Below, piece after piece: positions 18,410 to 26,153 of a stretch of DNA of 64,000 nt (position 1 is its first letter; every line of letters begins with the position of its first letter). The notes beneath the pieces are model-generated. The model was not told where the DNA came from. It worked only from the letters and a program-made list of their open reading frames with translations, and ran no database searches. Source of the stretch: an uncultured Sphingomonadaceae bacterium (GTDB taxonomy: Bacteria > Pseudomonadota > Alphaproteobacteria > Sphingomonadales > Sphingomonadaceae); contig CANMQE010000002.1 in NCBI GenBank assembly GCA_947499975.1, forward strand, positions 310,001 through 374,000, given 5' to 3'. A program made the position numbers and the translations under genes.

Positions 18410-18997
18410 TCAGGCGCCGCGCATCGCGCGGGCCACGGCGCTGGCCACCTGGCGGGAGGAGCGGGCCAGCATGACGGGGGCGTCGGTACCGCGCGGTGCG
18501 GCAAGGTTGATGGCCACGCGCACATCGCGCGCGCCGCCCTGCTGCGTGGAGCCTGTTTCAATGCGACCCGAACTGGTCGGCACGAAAAGCTCCGGTCCGC
18601 GCTCTCCCACCAGGTAGGCGCTGCCGGGGCCGACGGGGCCGCCCGTCGCACGGCCGGGAAGGCCAAGCAGCGATCCGACGAGGCCATTCACCACCGATCC
18701 CAGACCGCCTGCACCGCCGCCGGAGCCTGCCGATCCGAAAATGCCGGAGATGCCCGATTGCACGGCCTGCGCGGCGATCTGGTTCAGCGCGCGGAAGGCG
18801 GCGTCCTTCAGCTCGTCGAAGCCGACCTTGCCGCGGCGGATGGCGGACAGCAGGCCGCGTTCCAGCACGTCGCCCGCCTTGGAAAAGCCATCGACCAGCG
18901 AGGTGTCGAGCGTGGAGCGCATCGCTTCCACGTCCGCGCGAAAGCCGCTGGTGCTGGCGCGCACGTCGAGCATGAGTGTTTCTACCGTTTCATCCAT
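18410..18997 (-). CDS. GTA tail tape measure protein (gp11-like)
   Basis: A 195-residue, unusually short tape-measure protein as in RcGTA, whose tail is short. It has the MLDVRASTSGFRADVEAM N-terminus, a helical centre with glycine/alanine-rich hydrophobic segments (GSGGGAGGLGSVVNGLVG) and the GERGPELFVP signature of lambda-type tape measures. It sets tail length and probably lines the DNA channel. Its start overlaps the gp10.1 stop by eight bases. Confidence 0.9.
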   Translation of the reverse strand: MDETVETLMLDVRASTSGFRADVEAMRSTLDTSLVDGFSKAGDVLERGLLSAIRRGKVGFDELKDAAFRALNQIAAQAVQSGISGIFGSAGSGGGAGGLGSVVNGLVGSLLGLPGRATGGPVGPGSAYLVGERGPELFVPTSSGRIETGSTQQGGARDVRVAINLAAPRGTDAPVMLARSSRQVASAVARAMRGA

Positions 18998-19184
18998 TGC
19001 GTTCTTGCTCCAGAAGACTGTTCAATTGCGCGCGATCCATGCCCGGCGCCTGTTCGTCAGGGGTTTCGAATATCGCGGCAAATTCGCTGGGGGTGGCTCG
19101 CCAGAACCAGTGCGGCGGCCAGCCCAGCAGGCGGCTGGCGGCACCGGCGAGGCGGCGGGCGTGATCGCCGAACCGCTCGCTCAT
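18990..19184 (-). CDS. GTA tail assembly chaperone (gp10.1-like)
   Basis: A 64-residue protein of the small GTA tail-assembly-chaperone family (rcc01693 type). LGWPPHWFWRATPSEFAAIF is the family core. It lies between gp10 and the tape-measure gene and overlaps both. In lambda-like tails the chaperone overlaps its partner by programmed frameshift; here the two are simply overlapping genes. Confidence 0.88.
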   Translation of the reverse strand: MSERFGDHARRLAGAASRLLGWPPHWFWRATPSEFAAIFETPDEQAPGMDRAQLNSLLEQERNG

Positions 19185-19498
19185 ATCCGGCCCTGCAGGA
19201 TCTGCCGCAGCAGTTCGCGCAGCGGCACGGCGGCGCCAGCAAGGCCCAGCGCCATCACCGCCTCGCCCACGGCCTGCCGAGTGATCGCGCCGCGCCCCTC
19301 GCAGCAGTGCCAGAACAGGGCGGCGATTTCGGAAAGGCGCAACTGGCTCTCACTCGCCCGCTCCACCAGTGCGAACAGCGGGCCGAGTTCATCCTCTGCG
19401 GCGACGAGCGCGGCAAAGCTGGGCCGCAGGACATGCGTGACACCGCCGATGACGAGAGATGCCTCCCCGCGAGAGGCATTGGCCTGTTGCTCGATCAT
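19181..19498 (-). CDS. GTA gp10-like protein (tail chaperone/tube associated)
   Basis: A 105-residue protein matching the GTA-gp10 family: an N-terminal beta hairpin (ASLVIGGVTHVLRPSF), then a helical domain (AALVAAEDELGPLFALVERA). It is found only in GTA-type clusters between major tail protein and gp10.1. The start and stop overlap its neighbours by four bases each. Its role is probably in tail tube assembly; the precise function is not established here. Confidence 0.88.
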   Translation of the reverse strand: MIEQQANASRGEASLVIGGVTHVLRPSFAALVAAEDELGPLFALVERASESQLRLSEIAALFWHCCEGRGAITRQAVGEAVMALGLAGAAVPLRELLRQILQGRI

Positions 19499-19902
19499 GC
19501 CGGGATCACGGCGCCCGAGCTTTCAAGCTGGAGCGTATAATTGCGCTCTCCGTTGAAATCGCCCGCGTAATCCAGGCGTTGCACCAGGAAACGTCCGCGC
19601 AGTTTCGCGCCATCCTCGAAGGAGAGTTCGTAATCCTCGATCGTGCCGGCCAGCGCGTGCGAGCGGATCGATGCCTCTGCATCACTGCCCAGGAAAATGC
19701 CCGCCGCACTTACCGAGACAGAGCGCGTGCCAGCGCCCGACAACAGATCGCGCCAGCCGCCCGATTGCTTGTGCGTCACCACGACGGCATCGCCGTTGAT
19801 CGACATCTGCGTGGTGCGCAGGCCGGCCACGGTTTCATAAGTGGGGGGCTGCGCGCCATCCCCGATCTTGAGGAGGAAGGCGCTGCCTTTCTGGGCTGTC
19901 AT
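19495..19902 (-). CDS. GTA major tail protein, TP901-1 family (gp9-like)
   Basis: A 135-residue tail-tube subunit. The start MTAQKGSAFLLKIG and the QMSINGDAVVVTHKQSGGWRDLLSGAG segment are characteristic of the TP901-1 major tail family in GTAs. Stacked rings of this protein form the tube through which DNA passes. It is 24 bases downstream of the DUF3168 gene. Confidence 0.93.
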   Translation of the reverse strand: MTAQKGSAFLLKIGDGAQPPTYETVAGLRTTQMSINGDAVVVTHKQSGGWRDLLSGAGTRSVSVSAAGIFLGSDAEASIRSHALAGTIEDYELSFEDGAKLRGRFLVQRLDYAGDFNGERNYTLQLESSGAVIPA

Positions 19903-19926
19903 ATTCGGGTCTCCGGGTGTTGAGGA

Positions 19927-20316
19927 TCAGGCTTCGTGAATGCGGAAGCGGTATTCGATCAGCACCGCGCGAGTGTTGCGCAGGCGCTGTTCTGCGCGGG
20001 CGCGCAGGAATGCGGTGCTGGCGAGGGCAAGGCCGGGATGGTGGCGCGGCAGGCTCTCGATACGGCTTTCGACCTGGGCGACGAGGTCTGCCGTTTCCGC
20101 CGGATCATCGCCGCGCGTCTGCAATTCCAGCGCGACGCGCACCTCGCGCCCCCGCGATGTCTTGGTGCTCCAGTCGGTGCTGGCGCTGGCGGCGATGCCG
20201 ATCCACGGGATACTGGCGCGCGACGGCGCTTCCTCGGCAAAATCGTTCAGCGCGGCAGACAGCTGCGGATCATCGGCCAGCCAGTCCAGCAGGATGGTGC
20301 GAAAATGGCTTTCCAT
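19927..20316 (-). CDS. GTA DUF3168 tail terminator (gp8-like)
   Basis: A 129-residue DUF3168 protein: LLDWLADDPQLSAAL at the start, WIGIAAS, then the SRGREVRVALELQTRG..ETADLVAQVE core. In siphophages and RcGTA this protein caps the tail and joins it to the head. Three bases separate it from the small ORF upstream. Confidence 0.9.
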   Translation of the reverse strand: MESHFRTILLDWLADDPQLSAALNDFAEEAPSRASIPWIGIAASASTDWSTKTSRGREVRVALELQTRGDDPAETADLVAQVESRIESLPRHHPGLALASTAFLRARAEQRLRNTRAVLIEYRFRIHEA

Positions 20317-20319
20317 GGC

Positions 20320-20502
20320 TCAGGGCTCCCGTGTGATGTCGGCTGTTGATCCGGGCCAGATCAGCCGCGGATCGCGCCAGCGCGCGGGGTCGCGGCGGCG
20401 CGCGCGCAGGGTGTTCTCGGCGTGGGCGGCAACGATGATGCGCGCCCGCTTGGCGAGACGCGCGGCAAGCGTGGCGGCGTTCCTTGGCTTTGCCACGATC
20501 AT
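20320..20502 (-). CDS. Small GTA gene in the gp7 position (unrecognised)
   Basis: A 60-residue reading frame starting with the ATG at 20502, which overlaps the connector stop as ATGA, and ending three bases before the DUF3168 start. Its place corresponds to the RcGTA gp7 head-tail adaptor (about 110 residues), but I see no similarity to that family. It is strongly basic (AARLAKRARIIVAAHAENTLRARRR), unlike a typical adaptor. The perfect coupling on both sides argues it is real. It could be a shortened gp7 or a new small protein. Confidence 0.65.
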   Translation of the reverse strand: MIVAKPRNAATLAARLAKRARIIVAAHAENTLRARRRDPARWRDPRLIWPGSTADITREP

Positions 20503-21047
20503 GTAAGGCGCATCCGCCGCCAGGGCTGCCATAGCGCCGCGACCGAGGCAGGCGGTGCGTGCTCGCCATGGGCCTGATCGCGCTCGCGATACTGGTGCGC
20601 GGCGAGGCGAATGACGCCGTGGCGCAAACCGTCCGGCAGGCCTGCCCAGTCGGCGGAAAGGCCGGCGGTGAACTTCACGACGATGCGCGAATCTGCAATC
20701 GTTCGCGTCAGCCGCACGCGTCCGCAGCCGCTGGCCGTGATGTCGATCAAGTATCCATCGACCGGCAAAGCCCTGCGCGTGCCGTCACTGGCCAGCCGTT
20801 CCACGCCGGTGATGGACACGACCGGAGATGCGGCAATGCGCTGCCAGCCGTAATCTGCGCGCAGCGTTTCCTCGCAGCCGGTTTCCAGGGGCATGCTGCC
20901 GGTAAACGCTCCGCAGGTGTCGATTGACGCACGCAGCAGGCCCGAAAGCGCCTCGTCGTCGCGCGTGGTGGTGATGGCGAGCCAGTCTTTCAGCTCGGCA
21001 AGTGCCGTCGCCGGAAGGGCGGCCGGCGCGATGATAGCCCGCTTCAT
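20499..21047 (-). CDS. GTA head-tail connector (gp6-like)
   Basis: A 182-residue protein of the phage gp6-like connector family: the N-terminal LAELKDWLAITTTRDDEALSGL helical segment and the C-terminal LPDGLRHGVIRLAAHQYRERD helices. It sits on the portal ring and links it to the tail. I chose the ATG at 21047 because AAGGAATT stands just before it; the frame opens 24 bases earlier. A 133-base gap with a terminator-like hairpin separates it from the capsid gene. Confidence 0.9.
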   Translation of the reverse strand: MKRAIIAPAALPATALAELKDWLAITTTRDDEALSGLLRASIDTCGAFTGSMPLETGCEETLRADYGWQRIAASPVVSITGVERLASDGTRRALPVDGYLIDITASGCGRVRLTRTIADSRIVVKFTAGLSADWAGLPDGLRHGVIRLAAHQYRERDQAHGEHAPPASVAALWQPWRRMRLT

Positions 21048-21120
21048 GGGAAATTCCTTTGTAAGATACACGCCCGCCCGCCGGAGTGGGATGAGAGGGT
21101 CTCGACGGCGGACGGGCGCG

Positions 21121-21152
21121 AAAACGGGCGACGGATCAGGATCCGCCGCCCG
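21121..21152 (-). terminator. Terminator-like hairpin after the GTA capsid gene
   Basis: On the minus strand CGGGCGGCGGA pairs with TCCGTCGCCCG (one G-U) around a six-base loop, followed by TTTT. It lies 28 bases past the capsid stop, inside the structural operon. It may reduce transcription of the tail genes relative to the head genes. Confidence 0.75.
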
Positions 21153-21180
21153 CTGGTCGAAGCGTCAATAAGGCGCGCGC

Positions 21181-22347
21181 TTACGCTTCGATTTTCAGGA
21201 GCTTGATCGCCGAGCTGTCCAGCACCTGGCCACCAACGCGCTTCGTCGCGTAGAAATGCACGAATGGCTTGTTGGTAAAGGGATCGCGCAGGATCTGCGT
21301 GGCGCTGCGTTCGGCGATGATGTAGCCGGCCTTGAAATTGCCGAAGGCAATGGGGAAGGCGCCGCCTGCCACATCGGGCATGTCCTCCGCCTCGATCACC
21401 GGATAGCCCAGCAGGCGATCCGGCTGGCCTTCCACCAGGCCCGGCTGCCACAGGAACGCGCCATCGGACGTCTTCAGCTTGCGCACATTGGCAAGCGTGG
21501 AGGAGTTCATCACCCAGCTTGCACCCTGGCGATGGCCGGCCTTCATGGTGTGCACCAGATCGATCAGGCGCGCTTCGGGATTGGCGTCGAACCCGTCCGC
21601 ATCGCCGGAGCCGATATACTGCAGCGAGCCGAACGGCCGCACCACGTCACCCGCCATCGAGGTGGGGGAGGAGAGGAAGCCGAGCGGCTGATCCGCCCCG
21701 GTGCCATTGACGAAGGCAGCCCCTTCGGCGCGCGCGAACTCCATCGCCACCTCGCTGGCAAGCCAGCCCTCGAGATCGAAGGCAGCGTCGTCCAGCATGG
21801 ACTGGCTGGCTGCGGGGTTGGCGTAAAGCTCTCCCGTCGGCGGGGAGATCTCGGCGAAATCAGGCGTATCGGTTTCAGGACGCGGCGCGGTTTCGCCCAC
21901 CCAGCCCGACGCGGTGCCGCCCGTGGTCACCAGTTTGCGATAGCCGGCAGAGCCGACCTGCACGACCTGGGCGATCTGGCGGATGGGGGAGATCTCCTTC
22001 AGTTCGCTGGCAATCATCGCGTCGATCTCGCGCGGCACGGCATAGCCGCCATCAACGGGCACCGCGCCCGAGATCGACTTGATCTCGTTCTCCCGCCCAC
22101 GGCGCAGGTAGCCGTTGACGAAGCCCTTTACTTCGGCGCTGGGTTCACCCTCGGCGGTGCTGGCGGCGGCGGTGCCGATCACGGGACGAACGGCGGCACG
22201 GCCGATCTTGTCGACGCGGGCTTTCACCTCGTCCACGTCGCTACGCAGCACCTTGATCGCTTCGTCGGCCTTGTCCTGGCGGGCAACGATGTCGAAGCTT
22301 TCGTTGAGGGCGTCGGTGGTCATCGGGGTTTCGATCTGGATATCCAT
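21181..22347 (-). CDS. GTA HK97-type major capsid protein (gp5-like)
   Basis: A 388-residue HK97-fold capsid protein. Residues 1-~95 form a charged, coiled-coil delta/scaffold region (DKADEAIKVLRSDVDEVKARVDKI) that the prohead protease should remove. The rest is the shell domain (GGYAVPREIDAMI, GWVGETAPRPETDTP, ELYANPAASQSMLDDAAFDL). The start at 22347 has AAAGGA as ribosome site; the open frame further upstream overlaps the protease gene and is not used. The gaps on both sides are the largest in the cluster apart from the TerL-portal gap and hold regulatory-looking palindromes. Confidence 0.95.
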   Translation of the reverse strand: MDIQIETPMTTDALNESFDIVARQDKADEAIKVLRSDVDEVKARVDKIGRAAVRPVIGTAAASTAEGEPSAEVKGFVNGYLRRGRENEIKSISGAVPVDGGYAVPREIDAMIASELKEISPIRQIAQVVQVGSAGYRKLVTTGGTASGWVGETAPRPETDTPDFAEISPPTGELYANPAASQSMLDDAAFDLEGWLASEVAMEFARAEGAAFVNGTGADQPLGFLSSPTSMAGDVVRPFGSLQYIGSGDADGFDANPEARLIDLVHTMKAGHRQGASWVMNSSTLANVRKLKTSDGAFLWQPGLVEGQPDRLLGYPVIEAEDMPDVAGGAFPIAFGNFKAGYIIAERSATQILRDPFTNKPFVHFYATKRVGGQVLDSSAIKLLKIEA

Positions 22348-22351
22348 ATGG

Positions 22352-22386
22352 AGAAAGGTCCTTTCTTGGGGGGTCTTCGTACGAAG
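22352..22386 (-). promoter_or_regulatory. Two palindromes in front of the capsid gene
   Basis: AGAAAGG and CCTTTCT (22352-22366) mirror each other around one base and include the capsid ribosome site. CTTCGTACGAAG (22375-22386) is a perfect 12-bp palindrome. They fill the 64-base protease-capsid gap and could fold in RNA or bind a protein. Confidence 0.45.
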
Positions 22387-22411
22387 GGAGGTGGCGCGGC
22401 GGGCCGCGCGG

Positions 22412-22801
22412 CTAGGCAAGCAGATGAACCCGCGCGCCGGGTTGCAGCGGGTGGGTGACGAGGCTGACCTCGAACAGGTCGATATCCTCCAGCACGCGGC
22501 CATGCGGGTGGCGGCGGAAGCCGCGGGCGCGGTAGCCGAAGCTGAGGCCGTTGATCCGGCGCGAGAGAAGGTCGGCGGTCGCGCGCCCTTGCGGATTGTC
22601 GATGTGGGCGATCACCCGCAGCCCGCGCGAATCTTCCTGCGCCAGTTCCACGGTGCCGATCTGCTGCTGCGGATTGTGCTGCCAGTAGAGCGGCAATGGC
22701 TGCGAACGATCGGCCAAGGTGCGGGCGAAGGCGCCCTTCACGATGGTGTCCTTCGCACTGTCGGCAATGTCGAACAGCGCGGCATATCCGGCGATCCTCA
22801 C
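22412..22801 (-). CDS. GTA HK97-family prohead protease (gp4-like)
   Basis: A 129-residue prohead protease. I chose the GTG at 22801, whose GTGA overlaps the stop of the DUF6127 gene. The protein then begins VRIAGYAALFDIADSAKD, the normal family N-terminus. LPLYWQHNPQQQIGTVEL contains the catalytic histidine and RINGLSFGYRA the serine. It trims the capsid delta domain during maturation. Confidence 0.9.
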   Translation of the reverse strand: MRIAGYAALFDIADSAKDTIVKGAFARTLADRSQPLPLYWQHNPQQQIGTVELAQEDSRGLRVIAHIDNPQGRATADLLSRRINGLSFGYRARGFRRHPHGRVLEDIDLFEVSLVTHPLQPGARVHLLA

Positions 22802-23106
22802 CGCAGCAGCCCCGGCACGCCGAGGCGCACGGCGATGCCGATCAGCAGCAGCGCCATCAGGCCGCGCACGCACCATTCGATCACCGCTTTCGAGGCACTC
22901 ACCTTGGCCGCGCGCCACGCGCTCAGCAGATCGCGCAATTCGTCGAGGTCGTCATGCGCGCCCTCGTCATCGAGGCCCAGCCTGTCGAGCACGCGTTCCG
23001 CGCCCAGCTCGCTCGATTCCTCGATGATGGCGCGCAGCGTCACGAGGTCGGCGCCGGTATCGATGGCCTGCGCCATCAGGCCTGCAAGCATGTCCTGTCG
23101 GTTCAT
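22798..23106 (-). CDS. DUF6127-like GTA protein with C-terminal membrane segment
   Basis: A 102-residue protein between portal and protease genes, overlapping each by four bases. Residues 1-70 are acidic and helical (ADLVTLRAIIEESSELGAERVLDRLGL), and about 77-98 are one transmembrane helix. It matches the small DUF6127-type proteins often found in this position in alphaproteobacterial GTAs. No role is known to me; a membrane-bound head assembly or release factor is possible. Confidence 0.75.
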   Translation of the reverse strand: MNRQDMLAGLMAQAIDTGADLVTLRAIIEESSELGAERVLDRLGLDDEGAHDDLDELRDLLSAWRAAKVSASKAVIEWCVRGLMALLLIGIAVRLGVPGLLR

Positions 23107-24278
23107 CGGCTTTCTCCGGTGGTGGTGGGAGCGGGTGCAAGTCCCAGCATCGCGCGCTTCTCTTCAGGGGTCAGGAAATCGGCATCGCTCACCTGCTTCC
23201 ACAGCTTCTCCCGGTCTTCCGAGAGGGCGGGAACACGGTCGAGATCGACGGTGAGCGAGAGATCGGGAAACCAGGGTGAGAGCCCTTCCGAAATGCCGGA
23301 GAGGATCTTGCCCGCCAGCGGCAGCAGGGTGAGCCGCCACAGCGCGCGATTGGCCTCGCGATAGTTGGAATAGGTGTTGTCGCCCGGCAGGCCCAGCAGC
23401 ATGGGCGGCACGCCGAAGGCCAGCGCAATGTCGCGCGCGGCGGCCGCCTTCAGCTCGGCAAAATCCATGTCCGCTGGCGAGAGCGAGAGGCTCTGCCACT
23501 TCAGGCCGCCTTCCAGCAGCATGGGCCGCCCGGCATTGCCACCGCCCTGATAGGCCGCGGCGAGTTCCGCTTTCAGCCTGTCGAACTGGTCTGCCGAAAG
23601 GCCCATGCTGTCAGGCCCGCTCTCGTACACCAGCGCGCCCGATGGCCGGGCGGCGTTTTCCAGCAGGGCCAGGTTCCAGCGCGCGGCCTCGTTATGAATC
23701 GCCACGGCCTGTTCGGCCGCCGACAGGCAGCCCGCGCCGTAATGGTCGTCCGCCGGGTGAAACGCTTTCAGGTGGATGAGGCCGGGCCAGCCATCCGCAT
23801 CCTCCAGCGCAATGTCGCGCACCGCGTCTCCGATGCGATAGCGGTAGGCGACGGGCCAGCCGTCGTCTCCCTGCAAGACCGACACCCGCTCCGGCCTCAG
23901 CGCGAAGAGAGAGACGGGGCGATTGGCGGTGCCCTTGCCGATCTGCACGAAGGCGTTGCCATGCAGCAGCAGGTGCGCGGCCAGCGTTTCCAGCAGCGAT
24001 CCGCCGTCCTGCCCGGCGCGCAGCATCGCCGAAACCTCGGGCGCGGTTTCGTTCAGCGGCGTGTTACCGACGCCTTCCGCCACGATCCGCACCGCGCGCT
24101 GCGCCACCGGATTATCCAGAAAGGCATGGCGCACGGCAGAGCGGTATTCGAACGGCTGGCGCGTCCCGCCACGCTCGTGCGTCCAGCTCCAGGCGGAATG
24201 GAAGCCACGCCCGATAGGCACGGCTGATGCTCCGCCACCGCCCTTGAAGGCGGTGCGGAGGCTGTCGAGAAATGACAT
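23103..24278 (-). CDS. GTA HK97-family portal protein (gp3-like)
   Basis: A 391-residue portal of the HK97 family. Recognisable parts are the NPVAQRAVRIVAEGVGNTPL N-terminal wing, LLLHGNAFVQIGK, DIALAFGVPPMLLGLPGDNTYSNYREANRALWR and the LSLTVDLDRVPAL C-terminal crown. Twelve copies form the DNA gate of the head and dock the terminase. It is 537 bases from terL, which is unusual; an opposite-strand gene fills the gap. Confidence 0.95.
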   Translation of the reverse strand: MSFLDSLRTAFKGGGGASAVPIGRGFHSAWSWTHERGGTRQPFEYRSAVRHAFLDNPVAQRAVRIVAEGVGNTPLNETAPEVSAMLRAGQDGGSLLETLAAHLLLHGNAFVQIGKGTANRPVSLFALRPERVSVLQGDDGWPVAYRYRIGDAVRDIALEDADGWPGLIHLKAFHPADDHYGAGCLSAAEQAVAIHNEAARWNLALLENAARPSGALVYESGPDSMGLSADQFDRLKAELAAAYQGGGNAGRPMLLEGGLKWQSLSLSPADMDFAELKAAAARDIALAFGVPPMLLGLPGDNTYSNYREANRALWRLTLLPLAGKILSGISEGLSPWFPDLSLTVDLDRVPALSEDREKLWKQVSDADFLTPEEKRAMLGLAPAPTTTGESR

Positions 24279-24332
24279 AGGTTGGCTCCAAGGCTGTGAT
24301 GTGGCACCGATACCGGGATCGGGGAGAAGGTC

Positions 24333-24848
24333 TTGCTTCGTTACTTGCGTTCAGCGTCCGCGCTTTCTGCGCTTCTGATCGGGGCCTCCTGCGGTGTGGG
24401 TGAACCTGCGGACGAGCCAATCGACTGCCCCACGGCGAACCGCCAGATTTTCGAATGTGTCGAGGCCAATCGCGCCGCGGTTGAACAAGGTAGATGGGAT
24501 CTTTGCATTCCCCATTCGGAAAGCCTGCTTCTCACAGGCATTTGGGTGACCGACTTCGAATGGAACCAATTCCATGAAGATGGTGGCGAGGCCCGGACCT
24601 TCGATGACCTCGACGACTACAAGAGGTACAGTGATTGGCTGCCGCAGTTGTACGGTCCCGAACCTCTCGGCGAGATCGACAAGGGGGAAGGCGCAGCGAT
24701 CGGTCGTATCGAGTTCATTGGGCGACGCCGTTTGTGTAACCCGTACCCTGACGCCCCCCGGATCATGGTCGACGAGGTCATTTCGTGGGAAGCCATCGAA
24801 ACCAGCCCAAGAAATTCAATCACCTATGGTCCGAACGCGGGGCCTTAG
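24333..24848 (+). CDS. Hypothetical lipoprotein inserted antisense in the GTA cluster
   Basis: A 171-residue reading frame on the strand opposite to the GTA genes, lying between portal and terL and overlapping the terL 3' end by 33 bases. The TTG start follows GGGGAG. The N-terminus (MLRYLRSASALSALLIGASC) is a lipoprotein signal with lipobox IGASC. The mature part is acidic with several cysteines and no family I know. Base composition is visibly lower in GC than the flanking GTA genes. It looks like a cargo gene, and its mRNA would be antisense to the GTA transcript. Confidence 0.7.
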   Translation: MLRYLRSASALSALLIGASCGVGEPADEPIDCPTANRQIFECVEANRAAVEQGRWDLCIPHSESLLLTGIWVTDFEWNQFHEDGGEARTFDDLDDYKRYSDWLPQLYGPEPLGEIDKGEGAAIGRIEFIGRRRLCNPYPDAPRIMVDEVISWEAIETSPRNSITYGPNAGP

Positions 24849-26153
24849 GTTCGGGCCCAGCATTAGCTCGGTCAGCGCCCACACCAAGGCATCCGCCCTG
24901 TCCGGTGAGCGACCGGGGCCTTCGTATGTCCCGCCCGCCATCACGCCGCACATCTCGTCCTCCAGCTTGGGAAACTGGCCGACGTGCTTCACCCGGCCTG
25001 CCTCGTAGAGCGCGGCGACGGGTTCGGCGCGCGCGCTTTTCCCACGGCTGGCGTGGACGAGGCGGATGGGCATCTGGCAATCAGCGGCGCGCAGCACGCT
25101 TTCCACCATAGCGCCGCCCTGGTTGGCTTCCGCCACCACGCGGTCCGCATTCCAGTGCAGCGCGGTGGAGGCCACTGCACGCGCCCAGCGTTCGGGGCTG
25201 GGGCGCAGCACGCTGGCGTCGGCCAGCACCTTGCCCTGCCCGTCTGGCGTCAACGCGCACACCACGATACCGCAGGCATCGCCGCGCGCGCTGGCCGGCG
25301 GATCCACGCCCACCACGACGCGGGCACATGGCTCCACGCTGAAAGGCTCGCGGCATTTCTCCAGCAAGGATCGGGACCACAGCGCCCCCTCGATATCGTT
25401 CAACAGCACGCCGTCGAGTTCCTGCCGCCCCAGCGCGGTGCGAGCGTATTGGCCGCGGATGGTGCGGATGAAGCCTGCGGGAAGATGCTCTGCATTGTCA
25501 TAGGTGCTGCCCCGCGTCACGATCACTCCGGGCTCCTTCTCCTGCTCCATCAGGCGCCGCATGATCGGCACCGCACGCGGCGTGCTGGTGGCCAGCACCC
25601 TGGGGCATTCGCCAAGGCGCAGGCCCATCTGCAGATTGTCCCATGCCTTGATCGCGCGCTCGGCTGAATTATCCCATTTGGCGATTTCATCGCACCACGC
25701 ATAACCATGCTGCGGGCCACGCAGCGATTCCGGCTCGCTGGCGGAATACAGCGTCGCCTGCGCACCGTTGGGCCAGGTCAGCCGTCGCAAGGAAGGTTCG
25801 AACTCTGGCGCTTCTTCGTAGGGATGGCAGGCCAGCAGGCCGCTCTCCCCTTCCACCATCACGGCGCGCGCTTCGACGATTGACCGCGTGACAAGGGCGA
25901 TGCGGGCGTTCGGGTCCTCCTCTGCCACGTGGCGAACCCATTCGGCACCGGCGCGGGTCTTGCCGAAGCCGCGTCCCGCGCAGATCAGCCAAAGGTGCCA
26001 GTCGCCGGCGGGAGGCAGTTGCTCCCGTCGTGCCCATAGCGGCCAGTAGCTTTCCAGAAGATCGCGTTCGTCATTGCTGAGTTCGTCGAGGAAATGGTGC
26101 CGCTCCGGCTCGTCTGCACAAACGAGCGCCTTCTGGCGCTCAATCTCCTCCAT
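24816..26153 (-). CDS. GTA terminase large subunit TerL (gp2-like)
   Basis: A 445-residue DNA packaging motor. Walker A is GRGFGKT at residues 60-66, Walker B is YAWCDEI, the coupling motif VLATSTPR follows, and the C-terminal RNase-H-like nuclease starts at VVVGVDPPAS, with acidic residues again in SPDRADALVWAL. GTA terminases package by headful with little sequence preference. Its start overlaps terS by 14 bases. Confidence 0.96.
   Translation of the reverse strand: MEEIERQKALVCADEPERHHFLDELSNDERDLLESYWPLWARREQLPPAGDWHLWLICAGRGFGKTRAGAEWVRHVAEEDPNARIALVTRSIVEARAVMVEGESGLLACHPYEEAPEFEPSLRRLTWPNGAQATLYSASEPESLRGPQHGYAWCDEIAKWDNSAERAIKAWDNLQMGLRLGECPRVLATSTPRAVPIMRRLMEQEKEPGVIVTRGSTYDNAEHLPAGFIRTIRGQYARTALGRQELDGVLLNDIEGALWSRSLLEKCREPFSVEPCARVVVGVDPPASARGDACGIVVCALTPDGQGKVLADASVLRPSPERWARAVASTALHWNADRVVAEANQGGAMVESVLRAADCQMPIRLVHASRGKSARAEPVAALYEAGRVKHVGQFPKLEDEMCGVMAGGTYEGPGRSPDRADALVWALTELMLGPNLRPRVRTIGD

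Noticed and set aside
16702..18474. 590-residue plus-strand frame
   Set aside because: It is antisense to the gp12 fusion and has the biased composition of a reverse-complement shadow with no recognisable motif.
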